Assembly (NCBI GenBank): GCA_016879935.1
Contig: JAACJQ010000018.1
Coordinates: 1 to 36,924, forward strand
Origin: Archangiaceae bacterium
GTDB lineage: Bacteria; Myxococcota; Myxococcia; Myxococcales; Myxococcaceae
DNA: 36,924 bases
Direction of reading: 5' to 3'
In this document: piece after piece, positions 1 to 8,000 of the stretch
How the letters are laid out: each line of letters opens with the position of its first letter
Position numbering within the stretch: the first letter of the stretch is position 1
Program-made: the position numbers and the translations under genes
The notes under the pieces: model-generated
Seen by the model: only the letters and a program-made list of their open reading frames with translations
What the model was told of the DNA's origin: nothing
The model's database searches: none

Positions 1-74
1 GATTCGGGGAACGGAGCTGACGCGTTGGTGAAGCCAGGCCCGCTCATCGGGCGCCGAGGCGCCACAGACGTCGA
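1..74. other. Left edge: short stretch after tatA with a GC-rich hairpin and a possible partial ORF
   Basis: This stretch lies beyond the tatA stop codon. It holds a compact inverted repeat at 50-63 (GGCGCC, GA, GGCGCC) that could fold just downstream of tatA and act as a weak terminator, although no T run follows. On the minus strand an ATG at 47-45 opens a frame that stays open to the window edge (15 codons). It has no visible Shine-Dalgarno sequence and is too short to identify, so a truncated downstream gene is possible but unproven. Confidence 0.25.
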
Positions 75-308
75 TCAGTTCGGCCCAGACTTCTTCACCG
101 AGCCGTCGACGACCTGCGCGTCTTCAGCGCCACGCTCGAGCTTCTTGCTCGCGGTCACGTCGACGAAGTCTTCACCCTTCGCGGCCTTCTTGAAGGAGTG
201 AACGAACTTGCCGAGGGCGTTGCCCAGCTGCCCCATGCGCGAGGCGGAGAAGACGATCGCGAGGATAGCGGCGATCATCAGGATTTCGCCGATGCCGAAC
301 GGGCCCAT
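75..308 (-). CDS. tatA: Sec-independent protein translocase subunit TatA/TatE
   Basis: This 77-residue protein is the small pore-forming subunit of the twin-arginine translocation system, which moves folded proteins across the inner membrane. It has the family architecture: a short periplasmic N-terminus with a polar residue at position 8 (Glu), one membrane span (about residues 6-22), a hinge, an amphipathic helix (LGNALGKFVHSFKKA) and a charged, disordered tail. The ATG at 308 is chosen because it places the span at the N-terminus as in the family and is preceded by an AGGGTGG-type ribosome site; the frame is open further upstream but that part is not TatA-like. The usual Phe-Gly hinge pair reads Phe20-Ser21. 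No tatB or tatC is adjacent. It is divergent from the phosphodiesterase gene, with about 70 bp between them for promoters. Confidence 0.9.
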   Translation of the reverse strand: MGPFGIGEILMIAAILAIVFSASRMGQLGNALGKFVHSFKKAAKGEDFVDVTASKKLERGAEDAQVVDGSVKKSGPN

Positions 309-382
309 ATTGCCACCCTGCTCGAAGACGACGGCCTTCGCAACTTGACGAGCGGCCCGGGCCCGCGCATTCGGAGCGGGTG

Positions 383-1117
383 ATGCGCATTCTGGGGCAC
401 CGCGGGGCGAGCGCCGATTTTCCCGAGAACACACTCGAGGCCTTCGAGGCGGCCGTGAAGCAGGGCGCCGACGGCATCGAACTCGACGTCATGCGCTGCG
501 CGACGGGTGAGCTGGTCGTCTGTCACGACGAGTGGCTCGATCGGCTGGCGGGAGTGCACTGGGAGGTCGCGAAGACGCCGTGGCGCAAGCTGAAGACCGC
601 CGACGTGGGCACGCGCCTGGGGTTTCGGCCCGCGCGTCTTCCGCTTCTCGAAGAGGTGCTCGAGGCGGTGCCGACGCACTTCTTCGTGAACGTCGAGCTC
701 AAGTGCGACGTGGTCGACGATCACGGGCTGTCGGTGGCGGTGGGGCAGTACCTGTCGTCGCGCCGCGATGCCGACCGCGTCTTCGTCTCGAGCTTCAACC
801 CGCTGTGTCTGGTGCGACTGGCCCGAGCGTTTCCCTCGATCTCACGCGGGTTCCTCATCGATCCCGACCGCCCGTGGCTGCCGCAGGCCTACGGCTGGCT
901 GCCCATCGTGGCGAAGACCTCGGTTCACCCGCACTTCAGCGCCTGCACGCCTGCGAGAGTGAACGCGTGGCACGAGCGACACTGGCAGGTCGCCGCGTGG
1001 ACGGTGGACGACGCCGATGAAGCCAGAAGCCTGCGCGCGATGGGCGTCGAGTGGCTGATCACGAACAGGCCGGCGGCCATGCGGGCGGCGCTGTCGGGCA
1101 AGCTCTCGTCAGGCTGA
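383..1117 (+). CDS. Glycerophosphodiester phosphodiesterase (GDPD family)
   Basis: This protein of about 244 residues is predicted to hydrolyse glycerophosphodiesters to glycerol-3-phosphate and an alcohol in phospholipid turnover. The GDPD TIM-barrel signature is at the N-terminus: HRGASADFPENTLEAF supplies the catalytic His-Arg and the metal-binding Glu, GIELDV the next Glu/Asp pair, and VVCHDE the second catalytic His. The C-terminus has the usual barrel-closing WTVDD and GVEWLITNRP motifs. There is no signal peptide, so it should be a cytoplasmic UgpQ-like enzyme. A GTG at 380 directly precedes the ATG at 383 and either could be used. It converges on the outer-membrane protein gene with only 5 bp between the stop codons, and the palindrome CTGAG-CAG-CTCAG at 1114-1126 covers both stops. 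Confidence 0.9.
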   Translation: MRILGHRGASADFPENTLEAFEAAVKQGADGIELDVMRCATGELVVCHDEWLDRLAGVHWEVAKTPWRKLKTADVGTRLGFRPARLPLLEEVLEAVPTHFFVNVELKCDVVDDHGLSVAVGQYLSSRRDADRVFVSSFNPLCLVRLARAFPSISRGFLIDPDRPWLPQAYGWLPIVAKTSVHPHFSACTPARVNAWHERHWQVAAWTVDDADEARSLRAMGVEWLITNRPAAMRAALSGKLSSG

Positions 1118-1122
1118 GCAGC

Positions 1123-2004
1123 TCAGAAGTCGAAGCCGAGCGAGGCGGTGCCAGCGAGCACGCCCGCGATGGTGCGTGTCTCGTTACCGTCCTTGAAGCT
1201 GGGGAAGACGGAGTACGAGACCTCGAGGTTGATCAACGCGTGGCCGCCGATGAAGCGCAGGCCGCCGTAGAAGCGGTTGTGCGTGTTGTTGATCGCCTGG
1301 AGCGACGTGAAGATGTAGTAGTCCTTGAAGAGCTCGGTATCGGCGTCGGCCGTCGTGCGCGAGGGGCGGAAGTCGACGTTGCCGGTCGAGGCGCCGACGA
1401 ACACCAGGCTCCAACCCGCGTACGGCGTCAGCGTCACCATGCCGGCGATCGCGAACTGCTTGCCGATGCCGAGGTCGAGCCCGCCCGAGGTGAGATCGAA
1501 GTCGCGGCTGTTGATGAGCTTGTTGACGAAGCCGCGCACCGCGATGTCGGGGATGTAGGCGAAGCCCTCGTTGAGGGCCCACTTCAGCTCGAGGCCGCCC
1601 ATGCCCATGCGGCTCTCGGGGAACCACGAGGCCCGCGCTCCGACTTCGAACGAGAAGGGCAGGCCCTTGCGCAGGTGCACGCTGGGGAACCACGTCGTGC
1701 CGCGGAACGTGCCGAGGGTCGGCATCGTCGAGGGATCGACCGCGTAGTACGTCGCGTCGACCGAGAAGGCGAAGCCCGAGTGGCCGAGGGTCTCGGGCGG
1801 CATGCCGTTGCTCGATGACATGACGGCGGCGAACTGGCGGGCGAACGCCCGGAAGTTGCCGTTGGCCCGTGGATCGAAGGCGGTACCGTCGGGCTGGGGG
1901 TTGCCCAGCTTCGAGATCTGAAAGTCGTTGGAGAAGCCCTGCGCGAAGGCAGGGGCAGCCACCAGTGCGAGGAGCGTGGAGGCGCACGCGAGACGCGTCA
2001 GCAT
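1123..2004 (-). CDS. Exported, probably outer-membrane, protein of unknown function
   Basis: This 293-residue protein begins with a clear Sec signal peptide (positive start, hydrophobic core LLALVAAPAFA, cleavage likely after AFA). The mature part is rich in alternating aromatic/hydrophobic residues and glycine, with repeated segments such as FEVGARASWFP, FAIAGMVTLTPYAGW and NRFYGGLRFIGG. It ends in a terminal Phe (LGFDF). That is the usual look of an outer-membrane beta-barrel, but no named family is recognised. The start at 2004 is preferred over the longer frame because it puts the signal peptide at the N-terminus. It lies 47 bp downstream of the large S41 protease gene on the same strand and may be co-transcribed with it. 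Confidence 0.75.
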   Translation of the reverse strand: MLTRLACASTLLALVAAPAFAQGFSNDFQISKLGNPQPDGTAFDPRANGNFRAFARQFAAVMSSSNGMPPETLGHSGFAFSVDATYYAVDPSTMPTLGTFRGTTWFPSVHLRKGLPFSFEVGARASWFPESRMGMGGLELKWALNEGFAYIPDIAVRGFVNKLINSRDFDLTSGGLDLGIGKQFAIAGMVTLTPYAGWSLVFVGASTGNVDFRPSRTTADADTELFKDYYIFTSLQAINNTHNRFYGGLRFIGGHALINLEVSYSVFPSFKDGNETRTIAGVLAGTASLGFDF

Positions 2005-2051
2005 GGCGCCGACGCTACCCGCGTGACCCACAGGGGGCAACAAACGAGCGC

Positions 2052-5000
2052 TTACGGCTTGGCCTGTTTCGGCGCTTCGTCGCTGACCTTCTGGGCGACG
2101 GCCGGGGCGCGCCGCCGAATGACGACCGTCTTACGGCTGGCGAAGTCCTGGGTCTCGCGGGCGACGACGGTGACGAAGTTGTTCCCCTCTTTGAGCGGGA
2201 ACTCGGTGGTGAACTTCAGCTTGTCGCCGTCTTCGGGCGTACGGCCCTTGAAGAAGACCTTCTGATCATTCACCAGCACGAAGACGTCGAGCAGCGTCGG
2301 GTCGGTCACCACGCTCGAGAGGGTGAAGGTCGGCGCGTCGACCGCAGTGCCGCCGAGCGCCGAGTCGACGTTCACGCTGATCTGCGCGGGGGCGCGGAAC
2401 GAGACGACCTCGAGCTCCTTGTCCTTCGGGAGCACCGGCTTCTGGCCGCGGGCATCGCGCAGATCGCTCACCTTCACGAAGGCGAAGCGGTTCTCTCCCC
2501 ACTCGACGCGCGCCATGTTCGCGCCCCGGGCCTGCTCGGTGACGACGGCACCCTTCGGAAGCTTCGCGAGAACGTTGGAGCGGGGATCGGCGCTGGCAAA
2601 GAGCTCGGCCTTCTCGGCGATCTTCACGGTGCCCTTGCGGGGCTCGAGCGCGATGGGCGCGGCGCCTTCGGGGTCGACCGGCACCATGAGTTTGTCGGCG
2701 AGGAACTCCTCCAGCGGCTCGTCGAGCACGTTGACGCGCAGCCCGAAGTCGTCGGCCTTGAGGCCCTTCTTCACGTCGAGCACGAAGCGCGCGGTCTTGG
2801 TTTCTCCGACGTCGAGCTCGCCCAGCTTGAAGCGGCCCTTTTCGATGAAGATGTTCGGGTCACCCGCATTGCGAATGATGGTGAAGGTGTCGAGCGCCTT
2901 GCCGGTGCCGACGTTGGTGACGTCGAGCAGGAGCGCGACGTTCTCACCACGCTGCACCTGGCCGTCCTGGTTGCAGGCCTGGCAGTCGTCGACGATCTGC
3001 CACGTGTACGCGAAGCGGGGGCGGGGCAGCTCGACGAAGTTCAACTCTCCGGCGATGACTTCCTGCAGCACGCCGCCCGAGTCGTCCTGGAACTTCACCG
3101 TCACGCCATCTCGGCGCGAGATGAGGTCCTTGGGCAGCTTCACGTTCACCGTCCACGAGCGCTTCTCGCCGGGCTTGAGCGCCCCGAAGAGGAACTCGCG
3201 GCGATCGAGGAAGCCGTTCTCGCTCTCGACCCAGGCGCGCAGGCGCTTGATGGGCTCGGCGCCCTTGTTCTCGGCGGTGAGCTCGAGCTGCACGGTCTCG
3301 CCAGCGCTGATCTTCCGCTCGGCGTTCGGCTTCATGGTGCTCTCGATCGACACCTTCTTCGGCGTCTCGCCAGGCGACCAATCGACGCCGAGCGTGCCGA
3401 TGGCGTTGGCGATGCGCTCCTCTTCCTGGCGGGTCTTCTCGGCCACGAACTTCGCGCCGGCCTCGATCATCTTGTCGCGGCGCACCTGCGGGGCGGTGAG
3501 CAGGAAGTCGCGCGCGAAGGTGACCTCGAAGTCTTCACGCACTTCGTCCTGCGACTCGGCGTCGAGCTGATCGTCGAGGTCTTCGTCGGCTGACGAGCCG
3601 TCGGTGTCGGTGAGAATGTTCTTGCCCGCCGGAGCCTTGCCCTTGGGCGGAGCCGCCTTCGGGTCCTTCTTCTCGTCGGGCTTCGGCGCAGCGGCGACCT
3701 TCTCCTTCTCTTCCTTCAGGTACTTCAGCGTCATCGCCGGCTTCTCGCGCACGACGACCTCTTCACGCTTCTTGGCGGCCTTGTCGTTCGACGGGTTGCC
3801 GAAGTGGTGGTCGAGGTCGGCCTCACCCATCGAGCGGCGCGGGGCGAAGACCTCGACGCGATCTTTCGTCACACGCGTGGGGATGAGCTGGATGTCGGGC
3901 GTGATGCCGACCTCCTGAATCGAGATGTCGCCCGGGGTGAGGTACTTGGCGATGGTGAGCTTGAGCGCGCTCTCGTCGGGGAAGTCGTAGAGCACCTGCA
4001 CCGAGCCCTTGCCGAAGGTCTGACGCCCGATGATGACGGCGCGGTTCAGGTTCTTGAGCGCTCCGGCGACGATCTCGGAGGCCGACGCGCTGCCGGCGTT
4101 CACCAGCACCGCGACGGGGAACTGCTCGTCGGTGTCGTCGTCGTGGGCGCGCTTCTCTTCGCGCAGCTTGTCCGAGAGGCCGACGGTGGCGACGATGGTG
4201 CCGTTCTTCACGAACAGGTCGGACACCTGAATGGCCTGGTCGAGCAGACCGCCCGGGTTGCCACGAAGATCGAGCACGACGCCCTTGAGGCCCGCGGTGC
4301 TGCCGTTCGCCTTTGCCTGCGCACCGAGCTCGTTGAGCGCGGCCTCGAGATCCTTGGTGGTGTTGCCCTGGAAGTTCTTCACCCGCACGTAGCCGACGTT
4401 CGACGCGAGCAGCTTCGACTGCACCGACTCGACGGTGATGAGCGCGCGGGTCAGGGTCATCACCTGGGGCTTGTCCCAGCCCTTGCGGTTGACGGTGATG
4501 GTCACGCGGGAGTCGACCGGGCCGCGCAGCTTCCCGACGGCCTCGTTGAGATCCATGTTCATCGTCGACTCTTCGCCGATGCGGGTGATCTGGTCGTCCT
4601 TCTTGATGCCGGCGCGGAAGGCGGGCGTCTTGGGCAGCACCTTCACCACCGTCAGAATGCCTTCACGCATCTGAATGACGAAGCCCAGGCCTCCGAACTC
4701 GCCCTTCGTCGACACCTTCATCTCGCGGTACATCTCGGGCCGCAGGAGGATCGAGTGCGGGTCGAGCGTGTTGAGCATGCCGTTGACCGCCGCGTACTCG
4801 ATCTCGCGCGTGTCATCGGTGGGCCGCATGTTCTTGGCGATGAAGTCGAAGACGTCTTTCATCGTGAACGACATGCGCCAGAGCGTGTCGATGTGAGAGA
4901 TGTCGAACTCGCGCGTCTTGCCGTTGACGTTGAGCTTCACCTTGCCCGACTCGGCCGAGCCATCGACCATCACCTCGGGCACCGACTTCTCGACGGCCTC

Positions 5001-5258
5001 GAGCGCCGCGACCATCATCTCCTTGGGGCGAACGCGCTTGGGGTCGACGTAGTTGTCCTTCACGTAGAGGATCACCTTCGTCAGCACGCGCAGCGCCGAG
5101 AGATCGTGTGGCGCTTTGCCGTCGTCGGCGCCGCCGCGGGGCGGTGCCGCTTCGACCTCCTTGACCATGGTGAGGGAGAGAGGTGCGCGATCGTTGCCAG
5201 CGAGCGCCCACGCGACGATCAGCGCGGCGACGACGACGATCCTGCGGAGCATGTGCAT
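2052..5258 (-). CDS. Large S41 C-terminal processing peptidase with PDZ domain and long C-terminal extension
   Basis: This 1068-residue exported serine protease of the CtpA/Prc family cleaves proteins near their C-termini in the periplasm. The order is: N-terminal signal or anchor (residues 5-20), a helical region, a PDZ domain (about 185-275, with GEFGGLGF at its start) and the S41 catalytic core (about 285-460). Ser392 in SASASEI and Lys417 in TFGKGSV form the Ser/Lys dyad, with the correct 25-residue spacing. A charged Lys/Pro/Asp linker follows (490-575). The C-terminal half holds Ig/CARDB-like beta domains (about 635-740 and 745-855, the latter opening with a CxxC pair at 759/762), an SH3-like module (about 872-935) and a final Ig-like domain (950-1050). 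Typical CtpA proteins are 400-700 residues. A GAGGA ribosome site supports the ATG at 5258. Confidence 0.92.
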   Translation of the reverse strand: MHMLRRIVVVAALIVAWALAGNDRAPLSLTMVKEVEAAPPRGGADDGKAPHDLSALRVLTKVILYVKDNYVDPKRVRPKEMMVAALEAVEKSVPEVMVDGSAESGKVKLNVNGKTREFDISHIDTLWRMSFTMKDVFDFIAKNMRPTDDTREIEYAAVNGMLNTLDPHSILLRPEMYREMKVSTKGEFGGLGFVIQMREGILTVVKVLPKTPAFRAGIKKDDQITRIGEESTMNMDLNEAVGKLRGPVDSRVTITVNRKGWDKPQVMTLTRALITVESVQSKLLASNVGYVRVKNFQGNTTKDLEAALNELGAQAKANGSTAGLKGVVLDLRGNPGGLLDQAIQVSDLFVKNGTIVATVGLSDKLREEKRAHDDDTDEQFPVAVLVNAGSASASEIVAGALKNLNRAVIIGRQTFGKGSVQVLYDFPDESALKLTIAKYLTPGDISIQEVGITPDIQLIPTRVTKDRVEVFAPRRSMGEADLDHHFGNPSNDKAAKKREEVVVREKPAMTLKYLKEEKEKVAAAPKPDEKKDPKAAPPKGKAPAGKNILTDTDGSSADEDLDDQLDAESQDEVREDFEVTFARDFLLTAPQVRRDKMIEAGAKFVAEKTRQEEERIANAIGTLGVDWSPGETPKKVSIESTMKPNAERKISAGETVQLELTAENKGAEPIKRLRAWVESENGFLDRREFLFGALKPGEKRSWTVNVKLPKDLISRRDGVTVKFQDDSGGVLQEVIAGELNFVELPRPRFAYTWQIVDDCQACNQDGQVQRGENVALLLDVTNVGTGKALDTFTIIRNAGDPNIFIEKGRFKLGELDVGETKTARFVLDVKKGLKADDFGLRVNVLDEPLEEFLADKLMVPVDPEGAAPIALEPRKGTVKIAEKAELFASADPRSNVLAKLPKGAVVTEQARGANMARVEWGENRFAFVKVSDLRDARGQKPVLPKDKELEVVSFRAPAQISVNVDSALGGTAVDAPTFTLSSVVTDPTLLDVFVLVNDQKVFFKGRTPEDGDKLKFTTEFPLKEGNNFVTVVARETQDFASRKTVVIRRRAPAVAQKVSDEAPKQAKP

Positions 5259-5402
5259 GATGTGGATCTTCCTCGAAGAAGGCAGTGACTTCAGCCTGTC
5301 GATAACCCGACGAGCCTAATCACCGGGGGGTAGCCCTTCAACACAGGCCAACACGTGTGGGGCGCGCCACGTTCCCCGAAAGACACGCGCTGGCTGGGGA
5401 GG
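5259..5402 (-). promoter_or_regulatory. Intergenic region with a candidate housekeeping promoter for the S41 protease gene
   Basis: This 144-bp gap separates the EI24-like gene from the S41 protease gene, both on the minus strand. On the minus strand a -35-like TTGAAG (5341-5336) and a -10-like TAGGCT (5318-5313) are separated by exactly 17 bp, giving a 5' leader of roughly 45-50 nt before the ATG at 5258. The -10 match is only partial (3 of 6). No hairpin terminator was seen. Confidence 0.3.
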
Positions 5403-6194
5403 TCAGCGTGGGACGGGCGGCGGCGGCCCGAGCGCTTCGACCTGGCGCAGCGCCCGGAAGAGCAGGGTGCCCGCGACGACCGCGACCGGCATCAGGAAGA
5501 AGTTGAGCACGGGCACCCAGAGCATCACGTAGAGCGCGGCGCCGAAGCCAAGCGAGAGCGTGAGGCGCTTCTTCAGCGCGTTGATGACCTGACTGAAGGG
5601 GTAGAAGTGCCGCGCCATCGGGTTCGAGAGGTGCTCGATGGCGAGACAGAACATGCTCCAGAGCGAGCCGCCGATGACCCAGGCGACGCTGCCCGCGCCG
5701 GGAATGAGGTTGAGCGGGAGCAGCACGGCGAGGCCCAGCAATTGAGTCAGCAGCCGGAGCAGCGTGTGCCCGAGCGAGTGAAGGGTGCCGCGCACGGTTC
5801 TCGGCAGGGAGAAGGGCGGCGCCACGAAGTCTCCGCAGCGCTCCTCGACGCCTTCCGAGATCGGGTCCTGCAGCGGTGCGAGCACCAGGTTCGGAACGGT
5901 CAGCGCGCTGACGAAGTACGTCAACGCGAAGAAGAGGAACCCGACGATCGACGAGACCCACGTGCGCCACGAGCCGGTGCCGATGAGCGACTCGGCCCAC
6001 CCGAATGCGCGGGGCCACCAGAGCAGCGCGAGGCCCACGAGCACGCCGCTGGTGACGAGGCCCGAGATCAACGACAGGCCGATCAGCTTCGGCGACGACA
6101 CCATGACGCGCAGGGCGCGAAACGGCAGCGCGAGGCCCCGGAAGAAGTCTCCGAAGCCGGGCCCTGCCGGAAGTCGTGGGGTGACATCTTTCAA
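5403..6194 (-). CDS. EI24/CysZ-family multi-pass membrane protein
   Basis: This 263-residue integral membrane protein belongs to the EI24/CysZ (DUF540-like) family. CysZ members move sulfate, but many bacterial members are unassigned. The N-terminal segment FFRGLALPFRALRVMVSSPKL is typical, followed by about four to six hydrophobic stretches (about 38-60, 80-105, 150-195, 220-250). The conserved loop LAPLQDPISEGVEE sits in the middle, and the family motif around NLIPGAGSVAWVIGGS is present. The frame has no ATG before the conserved start. The best start is a TTG at 6194, preceded by an AGGTG-type ribosome site. It is divergent from gshA with 48 bp between. A role in sulfate uptake would fit the neighbouring glutathione gene but is only an inference. 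Confidence 0.8.
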   Translation of the reverse strand: MKDVTPRLPAGPGFGDFFRGLALPFRALRVMVSSPKLIGLSLISGLVTSGVLVGLALLWWPRAFGWAESLIGTGSWRTWVSSIVGFLFFALTYFVSALTVPNLVLAPLQDPISEGVEERCGDFVAPPFSLPRTVRGTLHSLGHTLLRLLTQLLGLAVLLPLNLIPGAGSVAWVIGGSLWSMFCLAIEHLSNPMARHFYPFSQVINALKKRLTLSLGFGAALYVMLWVPVLNFFLMPVAVVAGTLLFRALRQVEALGPPPPVPR

Positions 6195-6242
6195 ATGGTG
6201 AGCACCTGAGAAGGCGAACGTTTATAGAGCCGCGTTCATTGC

Positions 6243-7577
6243 ATGTCGCTCGACGCCCGCCAGACTGAAGTTCAGCCGCTGACCTCGATCGACGCGCTGG
6301 TCGACTCGTTTCGTTCTGCCGAGCGCCGCGACGGGCTCGGGCTCATCGGCCTCGAGCACGAGAAGATCCTCGTTCCGGCGACGGGCGTTCACGCAATTCC
6401 CTACGAGGGGGCTGGCGGTGTCGGCGCGCTGCTCGCGGCGTTTCAAGCCGACGGCTGGGAGCCCTACCGCGAAGCGCCGGGCCTGCCCGTCATCGCGCTC
6501 ACCCGGGGGAAGGTGACGATCTCGCTCGAGCCTGGGGGGCAGTTCGAGCTGTCGGGCGCTCCGCACGCCACCGCTCGCGCCGCGTACGCCGAGAACCAGG
6601 AGCACCTCGAGCGGCTGAAGGTACACACCTCGAAGCTGGGCGTTCGTGTGGTGACGCTCGGCTATCGCCCCTTCGACGAGCTCGGCGCGATGCCGTGGAT
6701 GCCGAAGTCACGCTACGGCGCGATGAAGCAGACGCTGGGCGCGCGCGGCACGCACGCCCTCAACATGATGCTGATGACGGCCACGGGGCAGGTCTCGCTC
6801 GACTGGCGCGACGAAGCCGATTGCGCGCGCAAGGTGACGGCCTCGGCCCGCATGACGCCAGCCACGGTCGCGCTCTTCGCAAACAGCCCCATCGTCAACG
6901 GGGCGCCCAGCGGCTTCCAGTCGTTTCGGAGCCGCGTGTGGAACGACGTCGACCCCGCGCGGTGTGGAACGCCGGCGTTCATGATCGACGGCACGTTCTC
7001 GTACCGCCGCTACGTCGAGTGGGCGCTCGCAGCGCCGCTGCTCTTCCTGCGCCGCGATGGGCGGTACCTCACGCCGAAGCTCACCTTCGGGCAGTTGCTC
7101 ACCGACGGCTACGACGGCAAGCCGGCACTCGAGAGCGACTGGGTCGATCACCTGTCGACGCTCTTCCCCGAGGTGCGCATCAAGCGGGTGCTCGAGATTC
7201 GGAGCGCCGACGCCAATGACGGGCCGATGACGGGCGCGCTCGGAGCCCTCATGCGGGGGCTGCTCTACGACCGCCAGGCTCTCGACGCGCTGTACGAGGC
7301 GACCGACATGACGGTGGAGCAGCACCAAGCGCTCCACCTCGCGGCCCAGCGTGACGGGATGAAGGCGGTCGCGAACGGCCGTGCCGTCAAAGAGCTCGCC
7401 CGTGACGTGGTGTCGATCGCGAAGGCGGGCTTGCTGCGGCTCGACCCTGCCGATGCGCCGCTGCTGGCGCCGCTGGAGGCCATCGTCGAGCACGGCGCCT
7501 CACCTGCAGAGTCGGTGCTGCACGCGTTTCAGCGGCGCACCAACGACTCCGAGTTCGTCTCGAAGTTCAGCCTCTGA
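6243..7577 (+). CDS. gshA: Glutamate-cysteine ligase (plant/proteobacterial GCS2-type)
   Basis: This 444-residue enzyme makes gamma-glutamylcysteine from glutamate, cysteine and ATP, the first step of glutathione synthesis. The N-terminal GLIGLEHEKILV carries the metal-binding Glu residues. LEPGGQFELSG is the second acidic motif. The block DELGAMPWMPKSRY, the repeated-Met segment HALNMMLMTATGQVSLDW and the cysteine-site motif FANSPIVNGAPSGFQSFRSRVW are all characteristic of this class. The length is normal for the family. An ergothioneine-pathway EgtA role is an alternative, but no egt genes are nearby. The ATG at 6243 lacks a strong ribosome site. An AT-rich TTTATAG at 6221 is a possible -10 element in the 48-bp divergent region. 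Confidence 0.92.
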   Translation: MSLDARQTEVQPLTSIDALVDSFRSAERRDGLGLIGLEHEKILVPATGVHAIPYEGAGGVGALLAAFQADGWEPYREAPGLPVIALTRGKVTISLEPGGQFELSGAPHATARAAYAENQEHLERLKVHTSKLGVRVVTLGYRPFDELGAMPWMPKSRYGAMKQTLGARGTHALNMMLMTATGQVSLDWRDEADCARKVTASARMTPATVALFANSPIVNGAPSGFQSFRSRVWNDVDPARCGTPAFMIDGTFSYRRYVEWALAAPLLFLRRDGRYLTPKLTFGQLLTDGYDGKPALESDWVDHLSTLFPEVRIKRVLEIRSADANDGPMTGALGALMRGLLYDRQALDALYEATDMTVEQHQALHLAAQRDGMKAVANGRAVKELARDVVSIAKAGLLRLDPADAPLLAPLEAIVEHGASPAESVLHAFQRRTNDSEFVSKFSL

Positions 7578-7585
7578 AAAGCGAA

Positions 7586-7614
7586 ACGGCCGCTCCCTCG
7601 TGGGCAGCGGCCGT
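7586..7614 (+). terminator. Hairpin terminator downstream of gshA
   Basis: A perfect 9-bp stem (ACGGCCGCT at 7586-7594 and AGCGGCCGT at 7606-7614) is extended by CCC/GGG pairing inside the loop, with a small bulge. It begins 8 bp after the gshA stop and precedes the convergent gene's stop at 7638. No T run follows on either strand, so it may work as a bidirectional stem-only terminator. Confidence 0.65.
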
Positions 7615-7637
7615 CGTTCGCCGGAATCGTCTTCAGC

Positions 7638-7991
7638 TCACTTCACCGCGCTCTTCACGCGCTCGAGGTTCCAGCTGTCGGGGCCGTAGCGCCCCAGGAT
7701 GGTCTTCGTCGAGTCGATGAGGAACGGGCCCTTGTTGCCCGCCTTGAGCGAGTACGAGCCCACCGGCTTCTCGACGACCAGCTCGGCCGCCTTTTCGCCC
7801 TTGAGCACGTTGGTGATGGTGAGCTTCACCGTCTGTGACGCGGTCGCATAGCCGACGCTCGTCGCGCCGGGCTGGGCATTGGCGGGCTTCGCTGGAGTCG
7901 GGCCCGTGGCGAGCACCTCCTTCACCACGGCCTCCACGACCCACGCGGCCTGCGGCATGACTTCTTCGATCGGTTCAGGAGGCTTCGCCAT
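7638..7991 (-). CDS. Small OB/TIMP-like beta protein paired with the calpain-like protease; function unknown
   Basis: This 117-residue protein has no signal peptide, membrane span or cysteine. The pattern WVVEAVVKEVL, then VKLTITNVLKGE, then ELVVEKPVG resembles the strand order of the 'V-G-x-V-x-V...F-x-V-xx-V-x-KG' beta-barrel found in bacterial NTR/TIMP-like OB domains; this is a pattern resemblance, not a family assignment. The C-terminal part (GNKGPFLID, ILGRYGPDSW) is distinctive. It starts 9 bp after the stop codon of the calpain-like protease gene, so the two are almost certainly co-transcribed. A role as regulator or inhibitor of that protease is inferred from context only. Confidence 0.7.
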   Translation of the reverse strand: MAKPPEPIEEVMPQAAWVVEAVVKEVLATGPTPAKPANAQPGATSVGYATASQTVKLTITNVLKGEKAAELVVEKPVGSYSLKAGNKGPFLIDSTKTILGRYGPDSWNLERVKSAVK

Positions 7992-8000
7992 GGCTCACGC

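Noticed and set aside
1869-5288. Two long + strand frames opposite the S41 protease gene
   Set aside because: Both are mirror frames of a well-supported protease with PDZ and Ser/Lys dyad; no start or domain supports them.
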